Assembly: GCA_015523085.1 (NCBI GenBank)
Contig: WALA01000064.1
Span: 1-14,230, forward strand
Length of the DNA: 14,230 bases
Source: Candidatus Aenigmatarchaeota archaeon
Lineage (GTDB): Archaea; Aenigmatarchaeota; Aenigmatarchaeia; GW2011-AR5; WALA01
Direction of reading: 5' to 3'
Part shown: positions 6,282-13,339 of the stretch, one piece after another
Layout of the letters: each line of letters opens with the position of its first letter
How positions within the stretch are numbered: the first letter of the stretch is position 1
The notes under the pieces: generated by a model
Seen by the model: the letters and a program-made list of their open reading frames with translations, nothing else
Told to the model about the DNA's origin: nothing
Database searches by the model: none
Position numbers and translations under genes: made by a program

Positions 6282-6830
6282 ATGGTTGTAATCGTGATTT
6301 CCGGACAGTCGACGTGTGGATCTACCACAACGGCGCGAACGCTCGCCGAAAAGCTCGGCCTCGAGTTTTTCTCCGTCGGGTTGAAGTACAAGGAGATAGC
6401 GAAGAAAATGTCATCAAAGGAGACAGAGGCCGTGGCGAAGTTCTTCTCGACGTCCGAGGGTAAGAGCAAGTCGCTCCACGAACGTCTTGACGAAATGCAG
6501 GTGGAGGCGGCGGAGCGCGGGAACGTGGTCATCGACTCGAAACTTGGCATAAGAATGATAAAGAACGCCGACCTGAAAGTTTATCTCAAGGCGCCACAGG
6601 GCATCCGCGCAGAGCGTGTCGCAAAGCGTGACGGAATCTCAATCGAAGAGGCACTTGACGTCCTGAAAAAGAAAGATGAGCTCGAGGAGAAGAACTTCTA
6701 CGATTTGTACGGATTCCACCCATCAGACCAAGAGAGGGAGGCGGACATTGTCATAGACACGTCAGACAAGACGCCGGAGCAAATAGTTGAGATTATAATA
6801 AATGAGCTCAAGCGGAGGGGAAAAATATGA
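6282..6830 (+). CDS. Archaeal cytidylate kinase-like P-loop protein
   Basis: This 182-aa protein aligns along its length with archaeal CMP kinases, which phosphorylate CMP/dCMP with ATP. It has a P-loop at 7-17, the LDEMQVEAAERGNVVID segment (69-85), the lid-like KAPQGIRAERVAKRDGIS (103-120), and FYDLYG at 139-144. The P-loop reads GQSTCGSTT. Many archaeal members already have Thr where the usual P-loop lysine stands (GSGTTT); here that position is Ser, and the preceding residues also differ. The IDSKLG segment replaces the usual E-G-R-L, so substrate or activity may have changed. The start ATG at 6282 follows GGAGGG (6270-6275) with 6-nt spacing. A longer in-frame reading from 6150 would run inside the PLD gene and is rejected. 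The stop overlaps the next gene by ATGA. Confidence 0.85.
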   Translation: MVVIVISGQSTCGSTTTARTLAEKLGLEFFSVGLKYKEIAKKMSSKETEAVAKFFSTSEGKSKSLHERLDEMQVEAAERGNVVIDSKLGIRMIKNADLKVYLKAPQGIRAERVAKRDGISIEEALDVLKKKDELEEKNFYDLYGFHPSDQEREADIVIDTSDKTPEQIVEIIINELKRRGKI

Positions 6831-7402
6831 AGTGTCACATATACCTGTTCCGCCACGGCCAGACATATTTCAACAAGAACAAAATTTTCACGGGGTGGAA
6901 GGATTCGAAGCTCACGAAAAAGGGTCGTAAGGACGCCGAGAAGGTGGCTCAAAAGTTGAAGGGCAAGCGCATTGACGTTGCGTTTCACTCCCACCTTTCA
7001 AGGTCAAAGGAGACGCTCGATATCGTTCTCAATTACCACCCGGAATGCCAAAACGTGTTTGAAGATGACAGGATAATAGAGCGCTCGTACGGATACCTCC
7101 AGGGGATGACGCACGCGTTTTTCATAAAGAACTACGGAAAAGTGCTTTACGATACGTACCACAGGAGCTACGACTTTCCGCCGCCCGGAGGAGAGAGCAT
7201 AAAGGACGTTGAAGAGAGGGTGAAAAGTTTTATAAAAGATCTCATCAAATTTATGAAAAGGCACAAAGTCAACGTGGCCATATCGGCGCATGGAAATTCG
7301 ATGCGCCCATTCAGGAGGTATTTCGAGCACCTCACGATTGACGAGATGATGGAGCTCGAGAATCCGTGGGACGATTACTTTGACTACGTTGTAGAGTGCT
7401 GA
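6827..7402 (+). CDS. Histidine phosphatase, 2,3-BPG-dependent phosphoglycerate mutase type
   Basis: This 191-aa protein has the RHG motif at 9-11 (FRHGQT) with H10 as phosphoryl acceptor. FTGWKDSKLTKKG at 21-33 is the dPGM signature region. R59 lies in SHLSRSKET, the acid E85 in IIERSYGYLQGM, PPGGES at 119-124, and the second catalytic histidine H155 in SAHGNSMR. These match dPGM more closely than general phosphatases, so the likely reaction is interconversion of 2- and 3-phosphoglycerate. It is shorter than E. coli GpmA (about 250 aa), mainly in the C-terminal part. Most archaea use the cofactor-independent mutase; dPGM types are known in Thermoplasma. The start sits in an ATGA overlap behind GGAGGGG. 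A related phosphatase with another substrate is possible. Confidence 0.85.
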   Translation: MKCHIYLFRHGQTYFNKNKIFTGWKDSKLTKKGRKDAEKVAQKLKGKRIDVAFHSHLSRSKETLDIVLNYHPECQNVFEDDRIIERSYGYLQGMTHAFFIKNYGKVLYDTYHRSYDFPPPGGESIKDVEERVKSFIKDLIKFMKRHKVNVAISAHGNSMRPFRRYFEHLTIDEMMELENPWDDYFDYVVEC

Positions 7403-7405
7403 AAA

Positions 7406-7479
7406 GGGCCGATGGTCTAATCTGGTAGGACGCCGCCTTCGCAAGGCGGAGATTCCGGGTTCAAATCCCGGTCGGTCCA
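7406..7479 (+). tRNA. tRNA-Ala (anticodon CGC)
   Basis: The 74-nt gene folds as a full cloverleaf. The acceptor stem is GGGCCGA with TCGGTCC. The D stem is GTCT with GGAC, the anticodon stem CCGCC with GGCGG around the loop TTCGCAA (anticodon CGC, reading GCG), and the T stem CCGGG with CCCGG around TTCAAAT. The third acceptor pair is G3:U70, the main identity element of tRNA-Ala, and the discriminator base is A. There is no intron and CCA is not encoded. It begins 3 nt after the stop of the phosphoglycerate mutase gene with no clear TATA box in between, so it may be released from the operon transcript by RNase P and tRNase Z. Confidence 0.97.
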
Positions 7480-7605
7480 TATGAATAATTTTTGAACGGA
7501 CTCTTTCAAAGGTCGTGAGAACTTGTAAAGATTTATTTGAATCTATTGTTCAAATTCTAAACTATTAAATGAATTTGAGTACAACTTTAAGAACCTATTT
7601 GAAGC
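7480..7605. other. AT-rich convergent spacer with alternative hairpins
   Basis: This 126-nt stretch lies between the tRNA and the end of the SufT-like gene and contains no convincing gene. ATTTGAA (7535-7541) and TTCAAAT (7549-7555) form a perfect 7-bp stem with a 7-nt loop. The second arm is also part of TTGTTCAAATTC (7546-7557), which can pair with 7571-7584 in a 12-bp stem with a 2-nt bulge and a 13-nt loop. The two structures exclude each other. They could slow or end transcription from either side, as expected between convergent operons. More copies of TTTGAA or its complement lie nearby (about 7491 and 7598). Confidence 0.45.
7489..7493 (+). terminator. Possible T-tract terminator after the tRNA
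   Basis: A run of five T residues lies 10 nt past the tRNA end, in an AT-rich spacer. Archaeal RNA polymerase can stop at short T runs without a hairpin, so this could end the plus-strand operon. The run is short and the call is weak. Confidence 0.3.
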
Positions 7606-7962
7606 TCAGAAAACTATTTCAACATCAACGTCCTTCACCCCAGGTATCTGGGAAACGCGGTACTTGACGTCGGCTACTATCATGTCCATCAACGGGCATC
7701 CTTGTATCGTCAGCGTCATCTTTATGAAAATGTGATAGCCATCGTCTTTTTTCTCGATTTTTATTCCGCGTAAAAGGTCCATCGATATTATGTCCTGTCC
7801 AACTTCCGGGTCAACAACCTCCTTCAACTTCTCTATCACGTCGCTTTCTGAAATCGGAGACTGAGAAGCTTCCTTTATCTTCTCATCTTCTTTCCTTTTC
7901 TGCACTATCTCCTCAACCTTTTCCTTGTTTCCGTTGCGCGCATTGTATATCAAGTCGTCCAT
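7606..7962 (-). CDS. MIP18/DUF59-family protein, SufT-like Fe-S assembly factor
   Basis: This 118-aa protein has a MIP18/DUF59 domain at about 38-118: VVDPEVGQDIISMDLL at 49-64 and the conserved cysteine C89 in LTIQGCPLMDMI. SufT-like proteins of this family help mature Fe-S proteins, and the place directly behind SufB supports that role. Residues 1-36 form a charged, probably helical extension not needed by the core fold. I chose the ATG at 7962, whose A is shared with the SufB stop (TGATG). A TTG at 7965 is also in frame, but GGAGGG at 7974-7969 is 6 nt from the ATG and only 3 nt from the TTG. It is the last gene of the suf operon. Confidence 0.88.
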   Translation of the reverse strand: MDDLIYNARNGNKEKVEEIVQKRKEDEKIKEASQSPISESDVIEKLKEVVDPEVGQDIISMDLLRGIKIEKKDDGYHIFIKMTLTIQGCPLMDMIVADVKYRVSQIPGVKDVDVEIVF

Positions 7963-9155
7963 CAAAATCCCTCCATCGTTTTGTCAATGAGCTCCTTGAC
8001 CGACTTCTTTAGGTACGGCGTGAGCTCCATTTCGTCGACATCAAGGAATCCGCGGACCATGAGAGCGACAGCGTCGTCTTCCGAGATTCCGCGCGACATC
8101 AGGTAATTGAGCTGCTCCTCGTCTATCTTGCCTATGGACGCCTCGTGCGTGAGCTCGGCATCCTTGTTGGACGATTCGAGAACGGGTATCGTCTTCATTT
8201 TCGCATTATCGGAAGCCATGAGCGCCCGACATTCAATGTGGCCTTTCGTCTTCGGCGCATTTGAAATTATTTCCGAGCGCGTTATGTTGTTGGACTCATC
8301 GGCCACAACGTTGTGCGAAATTATCTCTCCGCGACTTCCGGCACCATTGAGAATTATCCTCCCCCCAAGGTCGAGCATCGACTTCGCGCGCCCGTAAACT
8401 ATGCTCCGCAAAGTTGCGGATGAGTTCGCACCGTCACATCGCACGGTAGGAAACGTTTGAATGTCCTTTATCGGATAAAGCGTGACATAATTTGAGACGA
8501 ATTTCGCATCATCCGCTAAGACGACGCCTGTTCGCGGTCTCACGTAGCTTTCGGACGACCAATTGTGTATCATGTTGTAAATGAACTTCGATCCTTTCTC
8601 AAGGTATATTTCTGTCACCCCTATGTGAAGCGTGCGCTTGGCCTTGTACTGGGCTGTGCATCCGTTTATTATCTGGGCGCTTGCTCCCTCCTCAATTATT
8701 ATAATATTGTGCACATTTTGAATGGAGTTGTTCGTCGATATCAAGAAGCACGCCTGAATTGGTATTTCGACGTTCTCCCCCGCAAACACGCGCAGGAAGT
8801 ACCCACCCGGATTATTGAGCTCGGAAAACGCCGTAAATTTGTCCTTCATTTCAACGGCGTTGAAATAGTACCTGTCAATGTTGTACTTCTTCATTGCCTC
8901 CTGAAGTGGCATTCTTTCGAGCTTCCCGTTGAAAACCTTGTTTATGTTCTTGTAAAGTGACGCTTCGTTGTTTTGAATGAACGTCGCCGAGCGGTTGTTC
9001 TCGCTAAGGTCGATGCCCACCTTTTTCATGTCGTCTTCGGCGCCCGCAGGAAGGTCGTTCGTCCCTGACGGCATCTCGAACGTTGAGAAGTCTATGTCAT
9101 TCCCTATTGGATTCACGCTCAACAGACTTTCAAGGTATTTTCTGTCAAACTTCAT
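7962..9155 (-). CDS. sufB: SufB/SufD-family Fe-S cluster scaffold
   Basis: This 397-aa protein carries the SufB/SufD beta-helix core in its C-terminal two thirds. Diagnostic parts are GHIECRALMAS (305-315, with C309 at the SufB cysteine position), IPVLESSNKDAELTHEASIG (323-342) and EEQLNYLMSRGISEDDA (346-362). With SufC it should form the SufBC scaffold where Fe-S clusters are built. It is shorter than E. coli SufB (about 495 aa) and no separate SufD is present, as in many archaea, so a SufB homodimer on two SufC subunits is likely. No SufS or SufU gene lies in the window, so the sulfur donor is encoded elsewhere or sulfide is used directly. It is joined to SufC by an ATGA overlap. Confidence 0.95.
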   Translation of the reverse strand: MKFDRKYLESLLSVNPIGNDIDFSTFEMPSGTNDLPAGAEDDMKKVGIDLSENNRSATFIQNNEASLYKNINKVFNGKLERMPLQEAMKKYNIDRYYFNAVEMKDKFTAFSELNNPGGYFLRVFAGENVEIPIQACFLISTNNSIQNVHNIIIIEEGASAQIINGCTAQYKAKRTLHIGVTEIYLEKGSKFIYNMIHNWSSESYVRPRTGVVLADDAKFVSNYVTLYPIKDIQTFPTVRCDGANSSATLRSIVYGRAKSMLDLGGRIILNGAGSRGEIISHNVVADESNNITRSEIISNAPKTKGHIECRALMASDNAKMKTIPVLESSNKDAELTHEASIGKIDEEQLNYLMSRGISEDDAVALMVRGFLDVDEMELTPYLKKSVKELIDKTMEGF

Positions 9156-9814
9156 TGGTCATCACCATTAAAATTTATGTTGTTCAAAATATCCACTCCA
9201 CCACGGCGGATTATGCGCCCGTTCCCTATCACAACAATTTCATCAGGGCTGATTGATTTCACAACGCCTATGTTGTGCGTCACGACCATGACCGTGGCGT
9301 TCATCTTGCGGAGCTCATTTATGGCGTTAAGTATGTATTTTATGGAATCGATATCGACGCCCGAATCAGGCTCATCGAGAAGCGCAAGCTTCGGCCTCAT
9401 TGAGAGGACTTGAAGGAGCTCGCTTCGCTTCGTCTCGCCGCCGGAAAGCCCGCTGTTCAAGTCGCGCTCGAAAAAGCTGTCCGGAACGCCGACAACATCC
9501 GAAAACATCGGATTCCTCACGACATCGATAAGTTTCACGCCGTTCACAACTGGTGGTCTTTGGAATGCCATTGCAATTCCCATCTTCGCGCGCTCGTAGA
9601 CGCCGAGGTTCGTTATATCGGTGTCATTAAACAAAATTTTTCCCGATTCAATTTTGTACTTCGGAATTCCCATTATGCTCATGAGAAGCGATGTCTTCCC
9701 ACCACCGTTCTTCCCAAGAATGACATAAACCTTTCCATCTTCGGCTGTGAAATTAACGCCGTTTATTATCTTCCTTCCATTGACAGATACGTGTAGGTCT
9801 TCAATTTTTAGCAT
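9152..9814 (-). CDS. sufC: SufC, Fe-S assembly ABC-type ATPase
   Basis: This 220-aa protein is a soluble ABC ATPase. It has Walker A GKNGGGKT (34-41), the Q-loop Q85, the signature LSGGE (123-127), Walker B LALLDEPD (143-150) with E148, and an H-loop VTHN. The stretch after the signature (ELLQVLSMRPK, then DSGVDIDSI) is typical of SufC and not of transport ATPases. It drives conformational change in the SufB scaffold during cluster assembly. Walker B reads DEPDSGVD where many SufCs have DETDSGLD, a minor change. The start lies inside the end of the regulator gene (14-nt overlap), behind AAGGTGA, and the stop overlaps SufB. Confidence 0.95.
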   Translation of the reverse strand: MLKIEDLHVSVNGRKIINGVNFTAEDGKVYVILGKNGGGKTSLLMSIMGIPKYKIESGKILFNDTDITNLGVYERAKMGIAMAFQRPPVVNGVKLIDVVRNPMFSDVVGVPDSFFERDLNSGLSGGETKRSELLQVLSMRPKLALLDEPDSGVDIDSIKYILNAINELRKMNATVMVVTHNIGVVKSISPDEIVVIGNGRIIRRGGVDILNNINFNGDDQ

Positions 9815-10151
9815 TTCTATTCACCTTGCATTTTGAGCAGACGAACTCGCGGAATATCCCCATGAACATCTTGCTGAAATCCTCGCACATTATTTTCGCC
9901 GTTCGATCGCCTTTCTTCGTTATCGAATAAACTATCCGTTTTCCGTCTTTCTTCGATTTCAAAAGGCCGCTCTTTTCGAGTTTCGCAAGCGTCGGATACA
10001 CGGTGCCCTGCGTTATTTTCTTCCCCTTGAGCTCCGAAAGCGTTTTCATGAGCTCGTACCCGTATGACGGGTGTTTGTGAAGAACCCAGAGTATCTGCAT
10101 CTCCAGAAACCCGTGGTTGCGGTCGAACGAAATGTGTCGATTAGTAGACAT
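9801..10151 (-). CDS. PadR-like winged-helix regulator heading the suf operon
   Basis: This 116-aa protein has the PadR winged helix at about residues 15-85: FLEMQILWVL, PSYGYELMKTL, the recognition stretch ITQGTVYPTLAKLEKSGLL, and a wing RIVYSITKKG. The C-terminal part carries C89 and a CSKC pair (C105, C108), which could bind a metal or an Fe-S cluster or respond to oxidation. It is probably the operon's own regulator, but a sensing role is inference. I start it at the ATG at 10151: the TATA box at 10171-10180 predicts a transcription start at about that base (leaderless). A TTG in frame at 10169 lies too near the TATA box. The end overlaps sufC by 14 nt. Confidence 0.87.
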   Translation of the reverse strand: MSTNRHISFDRNHGFLEMQILWVLHKHPSYGYELMKTLSELKGKKITQGTVYPTLAKLEKSGLLKSKKDGKRIVYSITKKGDRTAKIMCEDFSKMFMGIFREFVCSKCKVNRNAKN

Positions 10152-10170
10152 AACTATAAAGAAGCACAAA

Positions 10171-10180
10171 AGTTTTTAAA
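10171..10180 (-). promoter_or_regulatory. TATA box of the PadR-suf operon
   Basis: On the minus strand TTTAAAAACT lies about 25 nt before the ATG at 10151, right after the MetRS stop at 10183. It predicts a leaderless transcript for the regulator-sufC-sufB-sufT operon. The short space between this box and the start leaves room for operator contacts only by overlap with the promoter or the coding start. Confidence 0.55.
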
Positions 10181-10182
10181 CG

Positions 10183-12213
10183 TTATCTGATTTTTGACCC
10201 GAGCTCGACGTCGCGGTCCACAGTGAGCAAGGACACCGTCTCACCGTCGTCCGCCGCAAGGAGCATTCCCTCGCTCTTTATACCGCGTATCTCCTTCTGT
10301 TCGAGGTTCATAACAACGATTATTTTCTTTCCGAGAAGCTCGTCCTTGGAGTAGTACTTCTTCAGCCCGGCGACAAGCCTTCTCTTCTCACTGCCAAAAT
10401 CAACCGTGACAAGGTACAGCCTTTCGGCGTTTGGATGGTCCTTGACAGAGATGACCTTTCCAACGCGAAGGTCCAACTTGGAAAATTCTTCAAATGGTAT
10501 TTCCATGCTACCGCCTCTTTTCTTTTTATCATCACTCTTTGAATATTTGCTCCTGTACTTTTTCGCCCTTTCTATCTCATCTTGGTTTATTGGTTCGAGC
10601 AAGTGCTCGACATTCGATATCTTGTGTCCGGGGCAAATCGTGAATTCCGTGAACCTTTTCCACTCGACGCCCTCCGTGTTTAGCATTTTCATCGCCCGAT
10701 CGGATATTGATGGAACGAAAGGCCTTAGGAGCTGCGTTATCATTCTCATGACATTTACCGAGAAGTAAAGTGTCCTTCTTGCGCTCTCATCATCGGAGGC
10801 CCACGGCTTTCTTTCCTGGAAGTACTGGTTTAGGTCGCGCGCCATGGACATGACTATGCGCAATGATTCACGGAGGCGAACGTTTGAAACGGACTTGACG
10901 AGTTCGTCGAGCCGATTTTCAAATGCTTCCACGAATTTCCTTTCGTCGTCGCCGAGCTCCGCATCCGGGACGATGCCACCGAATTTCGACTTTATGAAAT
11001 AAACTATCCTGTAAAACAAGTTCCCGTAATTCCCGAGGAGCTCGCCGTTTATTTTTTTCTTGAAATCATCCCAGGAGAAATTCGAGTCCTTCGTCTCAGG
11101 TAGTATTGACACCAGGTAGAATCTCCAGTAGTCGGTCGGGAAAAGTTCGAGCGCCTCGTCCGTGAAGAGCCCGTTTCCAAGCGACGTGGAGAATTTTCCG
11201 CCGTTCCAATTCAAATACTCGTATCCGGCAACGTAGTACGGCAGTGTGTACTTTCCGGCGGCCATGAGCATTCCTGGCCAGAATATCGTGTGAAACGGTA
11301 TGTTGTCCTTCCCGAGAAAATGATAAATCAGCGAATCTGAATTCCACCACTTCTCGAGCTCATCATCCGACTTGCACCATTCCTTCGTTATCGATATGTA
11401 GCCGATTGGAGCATCGAACCAAACGTAAAACACGAGGTCCTCGTATCCTTTCAACGGAACGTGTATTCCCCAGTTTAGGTTTCTCGTTATGCATCTCGGG
11501 CGAAGTCCCGACTTCATCCAGCCGAGGGCGAAATTCCTCGTGTTGCTCGGCCAGTGGTCGTTGGACTTTATCCACTCTTCGAGCCGACCTTGAAGCTTTG
11601 AGAAATCGAGGAACAGATGCTTCTTTTTCTTGAATACGATGTCCGTTCCGCCGCAAATTGTGCAGTGCGGATTAATGAGCTCCTCTGGGTCGAGAAGGTG
11701 TCCGCACTTCTCGCATTGGTCACCCTTGGCGTGCTCGTACCCACAGTAAGGGCACGTTCCTTCTATGAACCTGTCCGGAAGGTACATCTTGTCGTGATTG
11801 CAATATGGTATAGTCATTTCCTTCTCGAGTATGTAGCCGTTCTTGTACATTCGGAGGAAGAGATCTTGCGTTATCTCCTCATTTTCCTTCGTGGACGTCC
11901 GTCCAAAGTGCGTGAAATCAATGTTCCATTTTTTGTATATGCTCTTTTGAATTTCGTGGTACTTGTCGCAGTACGCCTTCACGTCCATTCCCTCTTTCAT
12001 GGCGGAGACCTCGGAGGGCGTCCCGTGCTCATCCGTACCGCATATGTAAATGTTCTCAACGTTGAAAAGGTCCAGGAATCTGTGAAAGACGTCGGCAGGA
12101 AGTATGGACCCTGTGAGATTTCCGAGATGCTTCACTCCGTTGACATATGGCAGCGCCGATGTCACGACAATTCGTTTTGCTTTTGTAACGTCAACCGACT
12201 TGATAACAATCAC
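10183..12213 (-). CDS. metG: Methionyl-tRNA synthetase with fused C-terminal tRNA-binding domain
   Basis: This 676-aa class I synthetase charges tRNA-Met. It has TSALPYVNGVKHLGN at 18-32 (the HIGH-type motif), a zinc region with CxxC knuckles C154/C157, C167/C170 and C184/C187, WFDAPIGYIS at 265-274, and KFSTS at 340-344 (the KMSKS-type motif). The anticodon-binding helical domain follows at about 390-545. After a Lys-rich linker (about 551-568) comes a Trbp111/EMAP-II-like OB-fold (570-676), which raises tRNA affinity. Some archaea encode that domain as a separate protein; here it is fused. The start is probably the GTG at 12213, overlapping the TrpRS stop. No in-frame ATG lies before the first motif and the ribosome-binding site is poor, so the exact start is uncertain. 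Confidence 0.96.
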   Translation of the reverse strand: MIVIKSVDVTKAKRIVVTSALPYVNGVKHLGNLTGSILPADVFHRFLDLFNVENIYICGTDEHGTPSEVSAMKEGMDVKAYCDKYHEIQKSIYKKWNIDFTHFGRTSTKENEEITQDLFLRMYKNGYILEKEMTIPYCNHDKMYLPDRFIEGTCPYCGYEHAKGDQCEKCGHLLDPEELINPHCTICGGTDIVFKKKKHLFLDFSKLQGRLEEWIKSNDHWPSNTRNFALGWMKSGLRPRCITRNLNWGIHVPLKGYEDLVFYVWFDAPIGYISITKEWCKSDDELEKWWNSDSLIYHFLGKDNIPFHTIFWPGMLMAAGKYTLPYYVAGYEYLNWNGGKFSTSLGNGLFTDEALELFPTDYWRFYLVSILPETKDSNFSWDDFKKKINGELLGNYGNLFYRIVYFIKSKFGGIVPDAELGDDERKFVEAFENRLDELVKSVSNVRLRESLRIVMSMARDLNQYFQERKPWASDDESARRTLYFSVNVMRMITQLLRPFVPSISDRAMKMLNTEGVEWKRFTEFTICPGHKISNVEHLLEPINQDEIERAKKYRSKYSKSDDKKKRGGSMEIPFEEFSKLDLRVGKVISVKDHPNAERLYLVTVDFGSEKRRLVAGLKKYYSKDELLGKKIIVVMNLEQKEIRGIKSEGMLLAADDGETVSLLTVDRDVELGSKIR

Positions 12214-13310
12214 CTCTCGTGAATAAGATAATCATCAACCTCATCTTTCGCTTTCTCGAATTTTTCGTGGAAGTTTATGAGGAACTTTTTCATGAGCTCC
12301 GCCGCTTCGCGTTTGCATTCTCCGCACGTCCTCTTGCCGCTCCTGCACTCGTCGTAAATCTTTTTGAGTTTTGCATCGTCGTGGACAAGGTGCATCTTGA
12401 AATAGTCGTAAACGCTGCAAACGTCCGGATTTCCCCCGTGTTCGCGGTGCTCCTTTATCGTCCCTCCACCGCCCGTTATTGCGCGCATTATCTTCTTCTC
12501 GGCAACTTCGGGAGCGTCTGTGAGGAATATGGCGCTATTCGGTTTCGAGCCGGACATCTTCGCGCCCGTCAGTCCGCGGATGAACTTGTGATACGTTGAC
12601 GACGGCTTTACAAATCCTTCTTTCACCGCAATGTCGCGCGACAGCCTCATGTAGGGGTCCTGGTCTATACCTATCGGAACGACCACCGGTTTCGGCCCAC
12701 CGAATCTCTCAATTTGGGGGAATAGTATGTGCGCCGTCTCGACAACCCCGTAAAATATCTTTCCGGGCGACGATTCGTTCGTGAATCCGAATATGTCCTT
12801 CATCATCGAGAACGTCGCGCGCTTTGACAGGCGAACGGAAAGCTCGTAAATGTCGCGACACTTCGTTGAAACGAATATGTGCGTCTTTCCTTTTTTGAGT
12901 CCGAGCGCGATAAGCGTTGGGATGACGTATTCATACGCGTTCTTCGTCGCCTCGTCGATCGTTTTCACCTTGTTGAAAACGTAGCTCTCGTCGTTTGATA
13001 TGGGAATGAACACATCGGCGCCGTTTTCCTGGTAGAACTTCGCCTGATCAACAAAGAGCTTGTTTCCGAAATGCAGCGAGCCGGATGGATTCGCCCCAGT
13101 CACAACGGCAAATTTCTTGTGGTTCTTAATGGCGTCTATTATGGCGTTGAGGTCGCGGTGCGCGAATATTATTCCGCGCCTGTAAAGCATACTGAGCTCT
13201 GTGACTTTTGAAAGCTCTTTTACGACATTATCAATCTTTGAAACCCCAAATTCGTCTATTATTTTGTTGTAATTTATTTCTCCGGACACTTCGTCAACCG
13301 TTATCGCCAT
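12210..13310 (-). CDS. trpS: Tryptophanyl-tRNA synthetase (archaeal type)
   Basis: This 366-aa class I synthetase charges tRNA-Trp. It has PSGSLHFGN at 75-83 (the HIGH-type motif), the GIDQDPYMRLSRD stretch at 214-226, and KMSGS at 251-255 (the KMSKS-type motif). ITGGGGTIKEHREHGGNP follows at 278-295, and a C-terminal CGECKREAAELM segment. This arrangement is that of the archaeal/eukaryal branch. I use the ATG at 13310: AAAGGTG at 13323-13317 is a good ribosome-binding site 6 nt upstream. A GTG at 13319 is in frame but forms part of that site. The stop overlaps the MetRS start, suggesting joint expression of the two synthetases. Confidence 0.96.
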   Translation of the reverse strand: MAITVDEVSGEINYNKIIDEFGVSKIDNVVKELSKVTELSMLYRRGIIFAHRDLNAIIDAIKNHKKFAVVTGANPSGSLHFGNKLFVDQAKFYQENGADVFIPISNDESYVFNKVKTIDEATKNAYEYVIPTLIALGLKKGKTHIFVSTKCRDIYELSVRLSKRATFSMMKDIFGFTNESSPGKIFYGVVETAHILFPQIERFGGPKPVVVPIGIDQDPYMRLSRDIAVKEGFVKPSSTYHKFIRGLTGAKMSGSKPNSAIFLTDAPEVAEKKIMRAITGGGGTIKEHREHGGNPDVCSVYDYFKMHLVHDDAKLKKIYDECRSGKRTCGECKREAAELMKKFLINFHEKFEKAKDEVDDYLIHER

Positions 13311-13339
13311 TAAAAACACCTTTCATTTTAATTTGTTGC

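Noticed and set aside
7004-7480. 158-aa minus-strand frame running through the tRNA
   Set aside because: It is antisense to both the tRNA and the mutase; its N-terminus is a translated tRNA complement.
9152-9814. Membrane ABC transporter ATPase
   Set aside because: The sequence after the signature motif and the overlap with SufB identify SufC. No permease gene is nearby.
11617-12222. 201-aa open frame on the plus strand opposite the MetRS N-terminal region
   Set aside because: It lies wholly antisense to conserved MetRS sequence and its translation has no recognisable domain. It is a codon-bias shadow.
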